A stretch of DNA of 64,000 bases from Clostridium paridis (GTDB taxonomy: Bacteria; Bacillota; Clostridia; Clostridiales; Clostridiaceae): assembly GCF_016765615.1 (NCBI RefSeq), contig NZ_JAESWA010000023.1:454093-518092 (forward strand). The letters are read 5' to 3'. A model generated the notes under the pieces. That model was not told the origin of the DNA. It saw only the letters and a program-made list of their open reading frames with translations, and did not search any database. Shown in pieces: positions 1 through 9,800 of the stretch. Position 1 is the first letter of the stretch. Each line of letters starts with the position of its first letter. Both the position numbers and the translations under genes were made by a program.

Positions 1-2
1 TT

Positions 3-1328
3 GACTTAAAGGAGGGGGTTACTGCATTAAATTTTCTTAAAGAGGCATTTAAAGATTTATATCATATAGAAAATAAAATTAATGATTTATATAGTAAGCT
101 TGGGGAGCTTAATGAAGAGGAAATGAATAAAGCCTTAAATAGGATTGCAGTAATGCAGGAATCTTTAGATAAGAATGATTTTTATAGTATTAATTCAAGG
201 ATTCAAGCAACCTCCTCAGGTCTTGGAATTAAAGAACTTTTAGATAGAGATGTTTCAGCCTTAAGCGGGGGACAGAGGACCAAAGTTTTACTAGCAAAAC
301 TACTTTTAGAGAAGCCAGATATTCTACTTTTAGACGAGCCAACCAATCACTTAGATGAAGAGCATATAGAATGGCTTAAAAGTTTTTTAATAAGCTATCA
401 AAATGCATTTATATTAATATCTCATGATAATAGCTTTTTAAATAGTGTAGTTAATGTAGTCTATCACCTTGAGCATAAGGTTTTAACTAGATACCAAGGA
501 AACTATGATTATTTTGTTAGGCTTTATGATATAAGAAAAGAGCAGAGGCTAATTGAATATAAGGAGCAACAAACTGAAATAGCAAAGCTTGAAGATTATA
601 TAAGAAAGAATAAAGTAAGAACAGCAACTGCAAAACAAGCAAAGTCAAGGGAGAAAAAGCTTAATAAGATTGAAAGAATAGAAATTAAAAAGGAAATTAT
701 AAAACCAAAGTTTAATTTTAAAAGCACAAATATGCCAGAAAGCACTGTCTTTAAGGCAAGAGATTTAATTATTGGCTATAATAAACCACTAAGTAAACCT
801 CTAAATCTAAAGATGAAAAGAGGGCAAAAGATTGCAATAATAGGGGCTAATGGTTTGGGAAAGACTACACTTTTAAAAACCTTATTAGGATTGCAAAAGC
901 CTATAAATGGGGAAATAGACTTAAGCTATTATAAAAAGATAGGATATTTTGAGCAGGAGCTTATAGAAGATAATTCTAACTCAGTTTTATATGATGTATG
1001 GAATACTTTCCCTGATTTAACTCAAACAGAGGTAAGAACTAATCTTGCTAGGTGTGGACTTACAAGGCAGCATATTGATAGCCCTATTAATATATTAAGT
1101 GGAGGAGAGCAGGCTAAAGTTAGACTATGTAAGTTAATCAATGAGCCTAGTAATGTTTTAGTTTTAGATGAACCTACCAATCACTTAGATATTTATGCAA
1201 AGGATGAACTTAAGCGTGCATTAAAAGAATATGAAGGCAGCATAATATTAGTATGCCATGAGCCAGAGTTTTATAAGGATATTGCAACAGATATATGGAA
1301 CTGTGAAGATTGGGTATTTAGTAATTAG
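3..1328 (+). CDS. ABC-F family ATPase (5' end outside window)
   Basis: ABC-F proteins are soluble twin-ABC ATPases that act on the ribosome as translation factors or antibiotic-resistance factors. The reading frame is open from base 3, so the N-terminus, including the first Walker A, lies outside the window. Visible are the first signature LSGGQRTK and Walker B LLLDEPTNHLD, a charged inter-domain linker rich in Lys and Glu, the second Walker A GANGLGKTT, the second signature LSGGEQAK and LVLDEPTNHLD. There are no membrane segments. The two DEPTNHLD boxes and the linker define ABC-F. Which subfamily it is (housekeeping or a resistance type such as Vga/Lsa) cannot be decided without the N-terminus and a tree. 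Confidence 0.9.
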   Translation, partial: DLKEGVTALNFLKEAFKDLYHIENKINDLYSKLGELNEEEMNKALNRIAVMQESLDKNDFYSINSRIQATSSGLGIKELLDRDVSALSGGQRTKVLLAKLLLEKPDILLLDEPTNHLDEEHIEWLKSFLISYQNAFILISHDNSFLNSVVNVVYHLEHKVLTRYQGNYDYFVRLYDIRKEQRLIEYKEQQTEIAKLEDYIRKNKVRTATAKQAKSREKKLNKIERIEIKKEIIKPKFNFKSTNMPESTVFKARDLIIGYNKPLSKPLNLKMKRGQKIAIIGANGLGKTTLLKTLLGLQKPINGEIDLSYYKKIGYFEQELIEDNSNSVLYDVWNTFPDLTQTEVRTNLARCGLTRQHIDSPINILSGGEQAKVRLCKLINEPSNVLVLDEPTNHLDIYAKDELKRALKEYEGSIILVCHEPEFYKDIATDIWNCEDWVFSN

Positions 1329-1435
1329 TGATAATATGCAGAAAATCCTTGTAAATAAGCTATGTTTTAAAGGTCAAACCATTTGTAAAATAAAATCATA
1401 AATAAGCAGAAGCTTATACAAATGGAGGGGTTAAA

Positions 1436-2209
1436 ATGAAAAAAGGTATTAAGAGATGGAAAGTATTCTTTTTAAGTTTAGTTGTATCCATAGGAATGAT
1501 GGGTATGGCGGCATTTGCAGCTGACGCAAATAAGAATACAGGGAAAAAGCATGCTTCTATTGAATGGAGTGGACATTCCTGTTTTACAATTACTAATGAG
1601 AAAGGAACTAAGGTTGTAACAGATCCATTTCCAGATGGTATTGGATACAAGGTTCCTGAATTATATGCTGACATAGCAACAGTTAGCCATGATCACTTTG
1701 ACCATAATAACCTAGCTGCAATTAAAAGTAATTTTACAGCAGTAAGAGAGCGTGGACAGTTTAATGTTGATGGTATAAAAATTAAAGGAACAAAAACTTA
1801 TCATGATACTGAATTAGGAGCTTTAAGGGGAGAAAATACAGTATACACCTATGATATTGATGGCGTTAATGTATGTCATTTAGGTGATTTAGGACATGAA
1901 TTAACAAAAGATCAACTTAAAAGTATAGGTAAAGTAGATATATTAATAATTCCAGTAGGAGGCTTATATACAATTGATCCAGAGGTAGCAGCTAAAGTTG
2001 TTAATCAGTTAGATCCTAAGGTTGTTATACCTATGCACTATCAAACAGAAGTACTTTCTCCTGACTTTGGAACATTATCAAAAGTAGATAGCTTTGTAGA
2101 ACAAATGAAAGGTTGGAAAGTAGTTAAAGAAGATACTTTTAGCTTCAATCAATCAGAAATTAAAGCTTCAAAGGATAAGCAGTTAGTTATATTAAATTAT
2201 AATAAATAA
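1436..2209 (+). CDS. Exported MBL-fold metallo-hydrolase
   Basis: Probable secreted metallo-beta-lactamase-fold hydrolase of the UPF0173/YtkL-like branch. It starts at an ATG behind a GGAGGGG site. Residues 1-30 form a signal peptide: a Lys/Arg-rich start, a hydrophobic core and a likely AFA-AD cleavage site. The metal motif SHDHFDH is near residues 84-90, preceded by GHSCF near the N-terminus. LGDLGH and a late PMHYQT supply the remaining ligands. Length (257 aa) fits the family plus a signal peptide. The substrate is unknown; most relatives are cytosolic, so export is the noteworthy point. It ends shortly before a long hairpin. Confidence 0.85.
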   Translation: MKKGIKRWKVFFLSLVVSIGMMGMAAFAADANKNTGKKHASIEWSGHSCFTITNEKGTKVVTDPFPDGIGYKVPELYADIATVSHDHFDHNNLAAIKSNFTAVRERGQFNVDGIKIKGTKTYHDTELGALRGENTVYTYDIDGVNVCHLGDLGHELTKDQLKSIGKVDILIIPVGGLYTIDPEVAAKVVNQLDPKVVIPMHYQTEVLSPDFGTLSKVDSFVEQMKGWKVVKEDTFSFNQSEIKASKDKQLVILNYNK

Positions 2210-2225
2210 AGTTATATACAAAAAA

Positions 2226-2286
2226 AGGAAAATCTCCAGTTGTCTAGAATATAGTAATTAAATTTTAGATGATTGGAGATTTTTCT
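2226..2286 (+). promoter_or_regulatory. 25-bp hairpin covering the araC-type gene RBS
   Basis: Bases 2226-2250 pair continuously with 2262-2286 (including several G-U pairs) around an 11-base loop. The 3' arm contains the GGAGA ribosome site at 2275-2279 and ends on the base before the start codon at 2287. A T-run lies in the 3' arm. The structure may therefore terminate the upstream gene, hide the downstream ribosome site, or do both. Confidence 0.7.
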
Positions 2287-3177
2287 ATGGAGTTATTTAC
2301 TGTGGATACGGAAAGGGAGATAAAGCTACCAGTGCATGTTGAAACTAAAGAGCCATTTTCTTCAGAAAGTCATAGGATGTTTAGATTAATACTTGTTGAA
2401 AACGGCGGAGGTATTGTAAGTGTAAATGACACTAAAACTATATTTACAGCCCCTACAATTTTTTGCTTCAACGTTAACGATAAAATTAAGCTTAATAAGA
2501 GCAGTAATTTGAGCGGTAGAGCTATCTTTTTTAGTCCTACCTTGGTTAATGATGTATTAACTTTAGAAAGAATGGAAAACTTTAAAGAAGATATATCCGA
2601 ATCAGAATATAGGGATTACTATTCCCTTAAGCCTTTTATTGATAGAAATGGACTAATATCTGGACAGTTTGAAGTAGGCCCAGCAACTGCTAAGAGAATA
2701 GCAAAATTAATAGATTCCTTACAAGAGGAATTAAAGCTATTAAACAATGATTTTTGGAGATGCCGCAGTAGATCTTTCTTTTTGGAAATCCTATTTTTAC
2801 TTCAGTATATCTATACAGATGCAGAGCAAATAACTAAACCTGAAACCATAAGGCATTCAGATGAAATTAATGAAATTATTTTATATTTGCATACAAACTA
2901 TGAAAGAAAAATTTCTATAGAAGATTTAACTGAAGAATTCCATATTAATAGAACAACCTTGGCAGATAAGTTTACTAAGTCTGTTGGAATGTCAGTTATA
3001 GAATATTTAATTAGATTAAGAGTTAAAATGGCGTCTACAATGCTTAAGGATACCTTGTTACCTATATCAGAAATAGGCTATAGAGTAGGCTTTAATGATA
3101 TAACTCACTTTGGAAGAATGTTTCGAAAGTACACGGGGGAGTCACCATCTATATATAGAAAAAAGAGAAATCTATAA
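2287..3177 (+). CDS. AraC family transcriptional regulator
   Basis: DNA-binding regulator of about 296 aa. The N-terminal ~170 residues look like a cupin-type sensor domain. The C-terminal ~100 residues carry the double helix-turn-helix of AraC proteins, including ISIEDLTEEFHINRTTLADKF and the second-helix region IGYRVGFNDITHFGRMFRKY. I chose the ATG at 2287 because TGGAGA lies 7 bases before it; an earlier in-frame ATG at 2269 has no ribosome site. The start is embedded in a long hairpin, suggesting translational control or terminator read-through. The target is unknown; neighbours do not form an obvious operon with it. Confidence 0.87.
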   Translation: MELFTVDTEREIKLPVHVETKEPFSSESHRMFRLILVENGGGIVSVNDTKTIFTAPTIFCFNVNDKIKLNKSSNLSGRAIFFSPTLVNDVLTLERMENFKEDISESEYRDYYSLKPFIDRNGLISGQFEVGPATAKRIAKLIDSLQEELKLLNNDFWRCRSRSFFLEILFLLQYIYTDAEQITKPETIRHSDEINEIILYLHTNYERKISIEDLTEEFHINRTTLADKFTKSVGMSVIEYLIRLRVKMASTMLKDTLLPISEIGYRVGFNDITHFGRMFRKYTGESPSIYRKKRNL

Positions 3178-3181
3178 TTAA

Positions 3182-3220
3182 AAAATAAATCATAAAATGA
3201 TAAATTTTATGATTTATTTT
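3182..3220 (+). terminator. Intrinsic terminator after the AraC-type gene
   Basis: A perfect 16-bp AT-rich stem (3182-3197 with 3205-3220) and 7-base loop end in TTATTTTT. It follows the AraC-type stop and precedes the MerR promoter. Confidence 0.75.
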
Positions 3221-3224
3221 TCAT

Positions 3225-3255
3225 TTGACTCCTCCCTTAGGGTGGAGTTTATAAT
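3225..3255 (+). promoter_or_regulatory. MerR-type promoter/operator, 19-bp spacer
   Basis: TTGACT (3225-3230) and TATAAT (3250-3255) are separated by 19 bp, the over-long spacing typical of MerR-activated promoters. The spacer region carries the dyad ACTCCTCCC / GGGTGGAGT (3228-3248, one mismatch). The MerR gene starts 19 bases after the -10 box, so autoregulation of the two-gene operon is likely. Confidence 0.82.
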
Positions 3256-3273
3256 AGCCTCAAGGAGGGGAAA

Positions 3274-4086
3274 ATGGATAATAAGATTTTAATAGGTGAT
3301 TTTGTTAAACTAACTGGAAGTACATTAAAAACAGTTTTATATTATCATAAAATTGGCTTACTAAATGAGCCTAAGCGTTCAATGAGTGGCTATAGATTAT
3401 ACGGTGCAGAAGAGCTTGAACGTATGCGAATGATAAAGCATTTAAAAAATTTAGGACTAGATTTAAAGCAAATAAAAGAAATATTAGGGCATACAGAAAA
3501 TAATAGAAATTTAAGAGAAGTACTTAAATCTCTGCAAAAAGAGCTCCAAAGAGAAAAGCATAATATAGATGAACAATTATCTAAGATAGAAATACTATTA
3601 AGCCAAGAAAATGATGAACTTGAAGAACCCGCTTTTGCATCTGAATCCTTTAATAGCATTGTTGAAACCTTACAACCTGAGCAAGTTGAAGCTTATAAAG
3701 AGTCTCCAATTTTGTTTAAGCAGCAACGTAATATCTTAGGTGTTATGGATGATTTTAAGTGGGGAGAAGATTATAAAGAAAATCTTAGAAAAATAGCAGA
3801 ATATTTTAAGGAGAATCCAGAAGATCATAAAAAAGCTCTAGAACTAGGTAAGCGTCTAGCTAAATTAAAAGAAATGGCTGAAGATGATCCAGAGATAGAA
3901 AAGCTAGCTAAGGAAGGTGCTGAATTTATAAAGAATAAACCTTTCTTAAAGGAAATGTTATATGGGAAGGAAGGGCTAGATGATAAGAATGAGAATTTAT
4001 TAAATGAGATGACTAATAAATTTCTATCCCCAGCCCAAATAAAACATAAGAAACTTATACAAAAATATCTTAATTATAAACAATAG
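3274..4086 (+). CDS. MerR family transcriptional regulator
   Basis: 270-aa regulator. An N-terminal winged helix (residues 1-75) contains LKTVLYYHKIGLLNEPKRS and GYRLYGAEELERMRMIK, the MerR hallmark. A coiled coil follows at about 76-110, rich in Glu and Lys. The remaining ~150 residues are a helical effector domain I do not recognise. The start is supported by AAGGAGGGG. Its promoter carries the family's spacer and dyad, so it probably controls itself and the membrane methyltransferase 18 bases downstream. The signal may be a drug or lipophilic compound, but that is inference. Confidence 0.88.
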   Translation: MDNKILIGDFVKLTGSTLKTVLYYHKIGLLNEPKRSMSGYRLYGAEELERMRMIKHLKNLGLDLKQIKEILGHTENNRNLREVLKSLQKELQREKHNIDEQLSKIEILLSQENDELEEPAFASESFNSIVETLQPEQVEAYKESPILFKQQRNILGVMDDFKWGEDYKENLRKIAEYFKENPEDHKKALELGKRLAKLKEMAEDDPEIEKLAKEGAEFIKNKPFLKEMLYGKEGLDDKNENLLNEMTNKFLSPAQIKHKKLIQKYLNYKQ

Positions 4087-4104
4087 ATGAAGGAGGTAAG
4101 ATTA

Positions 4105-4773
4105 ATGGATAAAAACGCATCAAAATCAAAATTATTTATAGTTCCAATTGTACTAACTATTATTATGTGGGTTATTTTATTTCTTCCAGCAGGAACAATA
4201 AAATTCTTACCAGGATGGATCTTTTGGTCAGGGTTTACATTGATAACTTTCTTTATTACTTTTTATTTCCTACCAAGGAATTCTGAATTTTTATCAAGAA
4301 GAACTAAGGTTAAGCAAGAGAAACAAAATAAGAAAACTCCAGCGATTTTTAAAGTATATTACTTAGGATTTATTTTACCAGGAATAGATTTTAGGTTTCA
4401 TTGGTCAAATGAGCCATTGTGGCTAGTGATTTTATCAAATATTATTGCTTTATCAGCCTATATTTTTATATTTTACGTATTTAAAGAAAATGCCTACGCA
4501 TCAACAGTTATACAAGTAGAGGAAGAGCAACAGGTTATTTCCTCAGGTCCATACTCAATAGTTCGTCACCCTATGTATTTAGGAATGATAGGAATGGCAC
4601 TATTTATGCCCCTTGCACTTGGATCATATTTTTCACTAATACCTATGCTATTTATAATACCTATAACAGTAATCAGAATAAAAAATGAAGAAGAAAAACT
4701 TTTAAATGAACTTAAAGGTTATAAGGAATATTGCTTAAAAAGACCTTATCGCTTAATTCCTTTTGTTTGGTGA
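4105..4773 (+). CDS. Isoprenylcysteine methyltransferase-like membrane protein
   Basis: Integral membrane protein with about five hydrophobic segments and the ICMT/PEMT-type C-terminal signature GPYSIVRHPMYLGM followed by RIKNEEEKLL and a YKEYCLKRPYRLIPF tail. In this family the RHPxY and EE residues bind S-adenosylmethionine at the membrane face. I start at 4105 because AAGGAGGT lies at 4090-4097; an ATG at 4087 directly after the MerR stop has no ribosome site. It is co-transcribed with the MerR gene. The substrate is unknown; bacteria lack prenylated CAAX proteins, so a small lipophilic molecule is more likely. Confidence 0.82.
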   Translation: MDKNASKSKLFIVPIVLTIIMWVILFLPAGTIKFLPGWIFWSGFTLITFFITFYFLPRNSEFLSRRTKVKQEKQNKKTPAIFKVYYLGFILPGIDFRFHWSNEPLWLVILSNIIALSAYIFIFYVFKENAYASTVIQVEEEQQVISSGPYSIVRHPMYLGMIGMALFMPLALGSYFSLIPMLFIIPITVIRIKNEEEKLLNELKGYKEYCLKRPYRLIPFVW

Positions 4774-4841
4774 TAAATTTTAATACACGTTACAAAAAGA
4801 TACTCTAGAGGCATATTATAAAAATAAAAAAGGAGAAATGA

Positions 4842-5939
4842 ATGAAACATAATGAATTACCTAGTGAAAGGTATTTTGGTGATTTAGAACAGGTCTTTAC
4901 TTTTTATGGAGCTATGCCTACTGGAGTTACAATTTCAGAAAATGGACGTATATTTGTAAACTTCCCTAAATGGGGAGATGATGTTAAGTTTACTGTAGGG
5001 GAAATAGTTAAAAATAAATTAGTTCCTTATCCAGATTTAAATACAAATAAGGTAGACTACAATAATCTAGATAAATGCTTTATAAGTGTACAAAGTGTTG
5101 TAGCTGATGGTTCGGGGACTCTTTGGGTATTAGATACAGCGTCGCCAAATTTTTCAGAACCCATAAAAGATGGGGCAAAGCTTGTCAGTGTAGACTTAGC
5201 AACTAATAAGATTAAGAGAAGCTATGTTTTTTCAGAGGATGTTGTTTTACCTACAACTTATTTAAATGATGTTCGAATAGATTATCGTGTTGGAGATGCA
5301 GGATATGCATATATTACAGATTCTTCAGATAAGGGACCGGGGGCAATTATTGTACTAGACTTAAGTACTGGAAAAGCCTTTAGAAGATTAAATGGTGATG
5401 AATCTACTTCAAGTGATCCAAACTTTCTTCCAAAGGTTGAAGGGAAAATACTACTTAATAGAAATAAGGATGGCTCAACATCTAGGATAACAACAGCCTC
5501 AGATGGAATTGCCATATCACCAGATGGAGAAGTTTTATATTTCTGCCCTATGGCAAGTAGAAATTTATATTTTATCCAAACAAAGCTTTTAAGAGATAGA
5601 AACATAACTGAAGCAGAACTATCTGCTAAAGTTAAATATTTAGGGGAGAAGGGTGCATCCGATGGTATGATTACAGACGCAAAAGGAGTAGTATATGCTG
5701 GAGATTATGAAAATAACAGTATTAGAACGATTATGCCAGATGGAACCATGAAAACCTTAGTTCATGATCCAAGGATATTATGGCCAGATACACTTACTAT
5801 TGGCAGGGATAAATATTTGTATTTTACAGCTAATCAACTTCATAGACAAGCAAGATATAACTATGGAAAAGATCAAAGGCAAAAGCCCTATGTATTATTT
5901 AGAATTAAGATTAGTGAGTTGCCAGCTCCTACAAAGTAG
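4842..5939 (+). CDS. MRJP/yellow-like beta-propeller protein
   Basis: 365-aa protein resembling bacterial members of the major royal jelly/yellow family (often annotated L-dopachrome tautomerase-related) and SMP-30-type gluconolactonases. Propeller-blade repeats are visible: GSGTLWVLDTA, YAYITDSSDKGPGAIIVLDL, SDGIAISPDGEVLYFCPM and SDGMITDAKGVVYAGDY. No signal peptide is seen, so it is probably cytosolic. The start follows AAAGGAG. The enzymatic activity and ligand cannot be assigned from sequence alone. It is monocistronic with its own terminator. Confidence 0.75.
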   Translation: MKHNELPSERYFGDLEQVFTFYGAMPTGVTISENGRIFVNFPKWGDDVKFTVGEIVKNKLVPYPDLNTNKVDYNNLDKCFISVQSVVADGSGTLWVLDTASPNFSEPIKDGAKLVSVDLATNKIKRSYVFSEDVVLPTTYLNDVRIDYRVGDAGYAYITDSSDKGPGAIIVLDLSTGKAFRRLNGDESTSSDPNFLPKVEGKILLNRNKDGSTSRITTASDGIAISPDGEVLYFCPMASRNLYFIQTKLLRDRNITEAELSAKVKYLGEKGASDGMITDAKGVVYAGDYENNSIRTIMPDGTMKTLVHDPRILWPDTLTIGRDKYLYFTANQLHRQARYNYGKDQRQKPYVLFRIKISELPAPTK

Positions 5940-5958
5940 TACTTATATTAAAGAAACA

Positions 5959-5992
5959 ATGCTACTGCATTTTTGCAGTAGCATATTTTTAT
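5959..5992. terminator. Bidirectional terminator
   Basis: ATGCTACTGCA (5959-5969) pairs perfectly with TGCAGTAGCAT (5974-5984) around TTTT, followed by a T-rich run. It lies between two convergent genes. Confidence 0.8.
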
Positions 5993-6712
5993 TTAAATAT
6001 TACATTTACCATCAGAACAGTTATCAGAGTCAGAAGTTTCATCTTCTTTTGATAAAAATTCTATTGTAGGGGATTCAAGTTCTTCATTACGTACTTTATT
6101 AAGTACATCTAAGAATGTTTCAGATGGCTGTGCACCAGATACTGCATATTTGCTGTTAAATACAAAGAATGGTACACCATTTACTCTTAGTCTTGCAGCC
6201 TTTTCTTCATCTTTTCTTACATCTACATCATACTCATTTGATTCAAGAACACTTAAGGCTTTATCATAATCTAAACCTACTTCACCCGCAAGTGATGCTA
6301 ATACCTTGTGATCAGATATATTTAATGAATCTACAAAGTATGCTTTAAGTAATCTTTCTGATAATTCTTTCATATTACCTTCTGTTTTAGCATAATGAGA
6401 TAATCTGTGAGCATCAAAGGTATTTGTAGGGATTAAATCATCAAAATTAAAATCAAGTCCAAGAGCTTTAGCTTGAGCTACTAGATTATCATTTGATGCT
6501 TTAGCTTGCTCAACTGGAATTCCATATTTATTAGCTATAAGCTCATGAATATTTTCCTCATAGTGCTTTTTAGCTGATGGATCAAGTTCGAAACTTCTAA
6601 ATATTAATTCAACCTCATCCTTATGCTCAAAATTTTCTAAGGCATTTTCAAGCCTTCTCTTTCCTATATAACAAAATGGACATACAAAATCAGACCATAT
6701 TTCTATTTGCAT
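5993..6712 (-). CDS. DsbA-family FrnE-like thiol oxidoreductase
   Basis: 239-aa thioredoxin-fold protein of the FrnE/YwbO type. The redox motif CPFC is at residues 11-14 within WSDFVCPFCYIGKRR. The helical insertion and the late NGVPFFVFN cis-proline region are typical. No signal peptide is present, so it acts in the cytosol, unlike true DsbA. The C-terminus adds a second cysteine pair (NCSDGKCNI), which some members use for disulfide exchange. A GGAGG site precedes the start. A CCCATATGGG palindrome in the promoter region may bind a metal or sulfur-sensing repressor. Confidence 0.87.
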   Translation of the reverse strand: MQIEIWSDFVCPFCYIGKRRLENALENFEHKDEVELIFRSFELDPSAKKHYEENIHELIANKYGIPVEQAKASNDNLVAQAKALGLDFNFDDLIPTNTFDAHRLSHYAKTEGNMKELSERLLKAYFVDSLNISDHKVLASLAGEVGLDYDKALSVLESNEYDVDVRKDEEKAARLRVNGVPFFVFNSKYAVSGAQPSETFLDVLNKVRNEELESPTIEFLSKEDETSDSDNCSDGKCNI

Positions 6713-6729
6713 AAACTATTCCTCCTTAT

Positions 6730-6746
6730 ATACCCATATGGGGTAT
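6730..6746 (-). promoter_or_regulatory. Possible CsoR/CstR-like operator
   Basis: ATACCCATATGGGGTAT lies just upstream of the FrnE-like gene. It resembles the C-tract/G-tract dyads bound by CsoR-family repressors. No csoR gene is in the window, so this is only a pattern match. Confidence 0.35.
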
Positions 6747-6830
6747 GTTGCTATTTAATATATAGTATATTCCACTAATCTTAAATGTTCAATGGTATAA
6801 TTAAACTTATGGGATAATTTTATAAGGAAA

Positions 6831-9800
6831 GTGGTGGGATTTTTGTATTTTGATATTGAGAGAATTGAGAAGATCCTTAAAGAGCTTCAGGCACGTATTT
6901 ATAATAAAAGGACAAGGATAGAAGAAGTCTATATTAAAGAGGGTGACTATAAAAGTTATGAAGAAGCAGAGGCTTCAAGTGAACCTTGGGTTAAATTTGG
7001 AGAATACGATGTTTGGGGAGATAAATATAAAAGATTTTGGTTTGAAACTGAATTTAATATTCCAAAAGAACTCGCAAATGAATATGTAGTTTTAGAATTA
7101 ACTACAGGTAAAGAAGGTCAGTGGGATGCGATAAATCCACAGTTTTTAAGCTATTTAAATGGAAAGATAGTACAAGGGTTAGATACAAATCATAGAGAAA
7201 TCATAGTAAGTAAGGACGCTACAGAAGGAGACCACTTTAGAGCAGATTTTCATGGCTATGGCGGAATGAATGATGGCAAGGCTAACTTTAATGTATATAT
7301 AAAATCCTTTAATGAAGTTATAGAAAAGTTATTTTATGATATAAAAGTTCCTTTAGAGGTAGCAAAACTACTAAAGGAAGAAGATAAAAAGAGAGTAGAT
7401 ATTTTAAATCACTTAATTAAGGCTTTAGAAATCTTAGATTTAAGAAAGCCTTATTCAGAGAAATATTATAAATCGATTAAAGAAGCCATAGAGTACTTAA
7501 AAGTTAATTTTTATGAAGGTGAATGTGGAAAAATAAATGAAGGAACTGTAGTTTGTTTAGGACATACTCATTTAGATGTGGCTTGGCTTTGGGATTTAAA
7601 ACAAACTAGAGAAAAAGCAGTTAGAAGTTTTTCTACTGCTCTAAGTTTAATGAAAGAATATCCTGATTATACTTTCATGGCATCTCAGCCTATTTTATAT
7701 AAATTTGTAAAGGAAGAAGCACCAGAAATTTATGCCGAGATAAAAGAAAGAATTAAAGAAGGAAGATGGGAAGCAGAAGGAGCTATGTATCTTGAAGCAG
7801 ACTGTAACCTAACTTCAGGAGAATCTTTAGTTAGGCAACTACTACATGGAAAGAAGTTTTTTAGAGAAGAATTTGGTGTAGAAAATAAGATTCTTTGGCT
7901 TCCAGATGTATTTGGATATTCAGCAGCGCTTCCACAAATATTAAAAGGTTTTGGGATAGATTATTTTGTAACTTCAAAAATAAGTTGGAATGAATATAAT
8001 AGACTTCCTTATGATACCTTCATGTGGGAAGGGTTAGATGGAACAGAAATCTTGTCTTATTTTATAACTGCAAATGATTATGAAAAGGTCATAAGTGGAG
8101 TTCATAGAACCATATATGAGGCATCTATAAATCCATCTCAAATTAAAGGTTCGTATGAAAGATATAAACCAAAGCAAATGAATGATGAAGTTATTATATC
8201 CTACGGATATGGTGATGGAGGCGGTGGCCCAACTAAGGATATGCTTGAAAATTATTCAAGACTTAATTATGGGATACCTGGCTCACCTAAAACTACAACT
8301 AAGTTTGCCTTAGATTATTTTAAGGATTTAGAGAAGAGAGTAGAAGATTATAAAAGACTTCCAAAGTGGAAGGGTGAACTATATCTTGAATTCCATAGAG
8401 GAACATATACAACCATAGCTAAGAATAAAAAATATAACAGAATGAGTGAATACTTATATCAAGATCTAGAGTTATTTAGCTCTATTGCTAAAACTGTGGA
8501 CAAGAACTTTAAATATGATAAGAAGAGAATAAATGATAATTGGGAGTTAATTTTATTAAATCAATTCCATGATATTATTCCAGGAACATCAATTAAGGAA
8601 GTATATGATGAGTCATGGAGACAATACGAAAGTGTATTAGAAAATGGCAAGGATTTATTAAATAATGCTTTAAAATCAATAAGCAGTAAAATAAGTCTTA
8701 AAGAAAAAGCTTTAGTAGTATTTAACCAATTATCCTTTGAAAGAAATGAGTATATTGAATTACCAAGAGAGTTAAAAGGTAAAACTTTAGTATATGGGGA
8801 CGGGGTAGAAGTTTTAGTTCAGAATATTGATGATAGTAAGGATATTGCCTACTTAACTAATATACCAGCTAAAGGCTATAGGGTTCTTTATATTAAGGAA
8901 GCAAAAGAAAAAGCTCAGATAGAAAACATGGTAAAAGTAGGGAAGATTAATAATGGATTTATACTTGAAAATAAATTTTTAAAAGTAAATATAGATTCAA
9001 GAGGAGAATTAACATCTGTATTTGATAAAAGAGCAGATAGAGAAGTTATTAAAGAAGGAGCTAAAGGCAACTCTTTAGTAATTTACGAAGATAAACCACA
9101 TAATCCTTGGGAAGCCTGGGATACAGATATTTATTACAGTGAAAAGTCCTGGGAAATAACTGATATTATAGCTATTGAAGTTATAAGTAAAGGACCACTA
9201 AAAGCAACAATTAGAGTAGAAAAGAAATATGAAGATTCAACAATTGAGCAATTTATTAGTTTATATCATGATAGCCCAAGAATTGATTTTGAAACTAAGG
9301 TTAATTGGCATGAAGAGCATGTACTACTTAAAGCTAACTTCCCTGTAAATGTTAAAGGAAATAGAGCTACCTTTGATATACAATATGGAAATATTGAAAG
9401 AGATACTCACTTTAATACTAGCTGGGATATAGCTAAGTTTGAAGTGTGCGCACATAAATGGGGAGATATAAGTGAATATGGTTATGGAGTAGCCTTATTA
9501 AATGATTGTAAATATGGATACAGCGTAAAAGATGGTGTCTTAAGCTTAACATTATTAAAGTCACCTAAATGGCCAAATCCAGAAGCAGATATGGGATATC
9601 ATGAATTTACTTACTCATTATATCCACATGAATGTAGATGGCAAGAAGGTAAGGTTCAAGAAGAGGCTTATAAGCTAAACTTAAAACCATATGTAACCTT
9701 AGAAGAACCTCATACAGGATTACTTGAAGAAAAGATGTCCTTTATAACTGTTGATGCTGAAAATGTAATAGTCGAAGTTATTAAAGAAAAAGAAGAAGGA

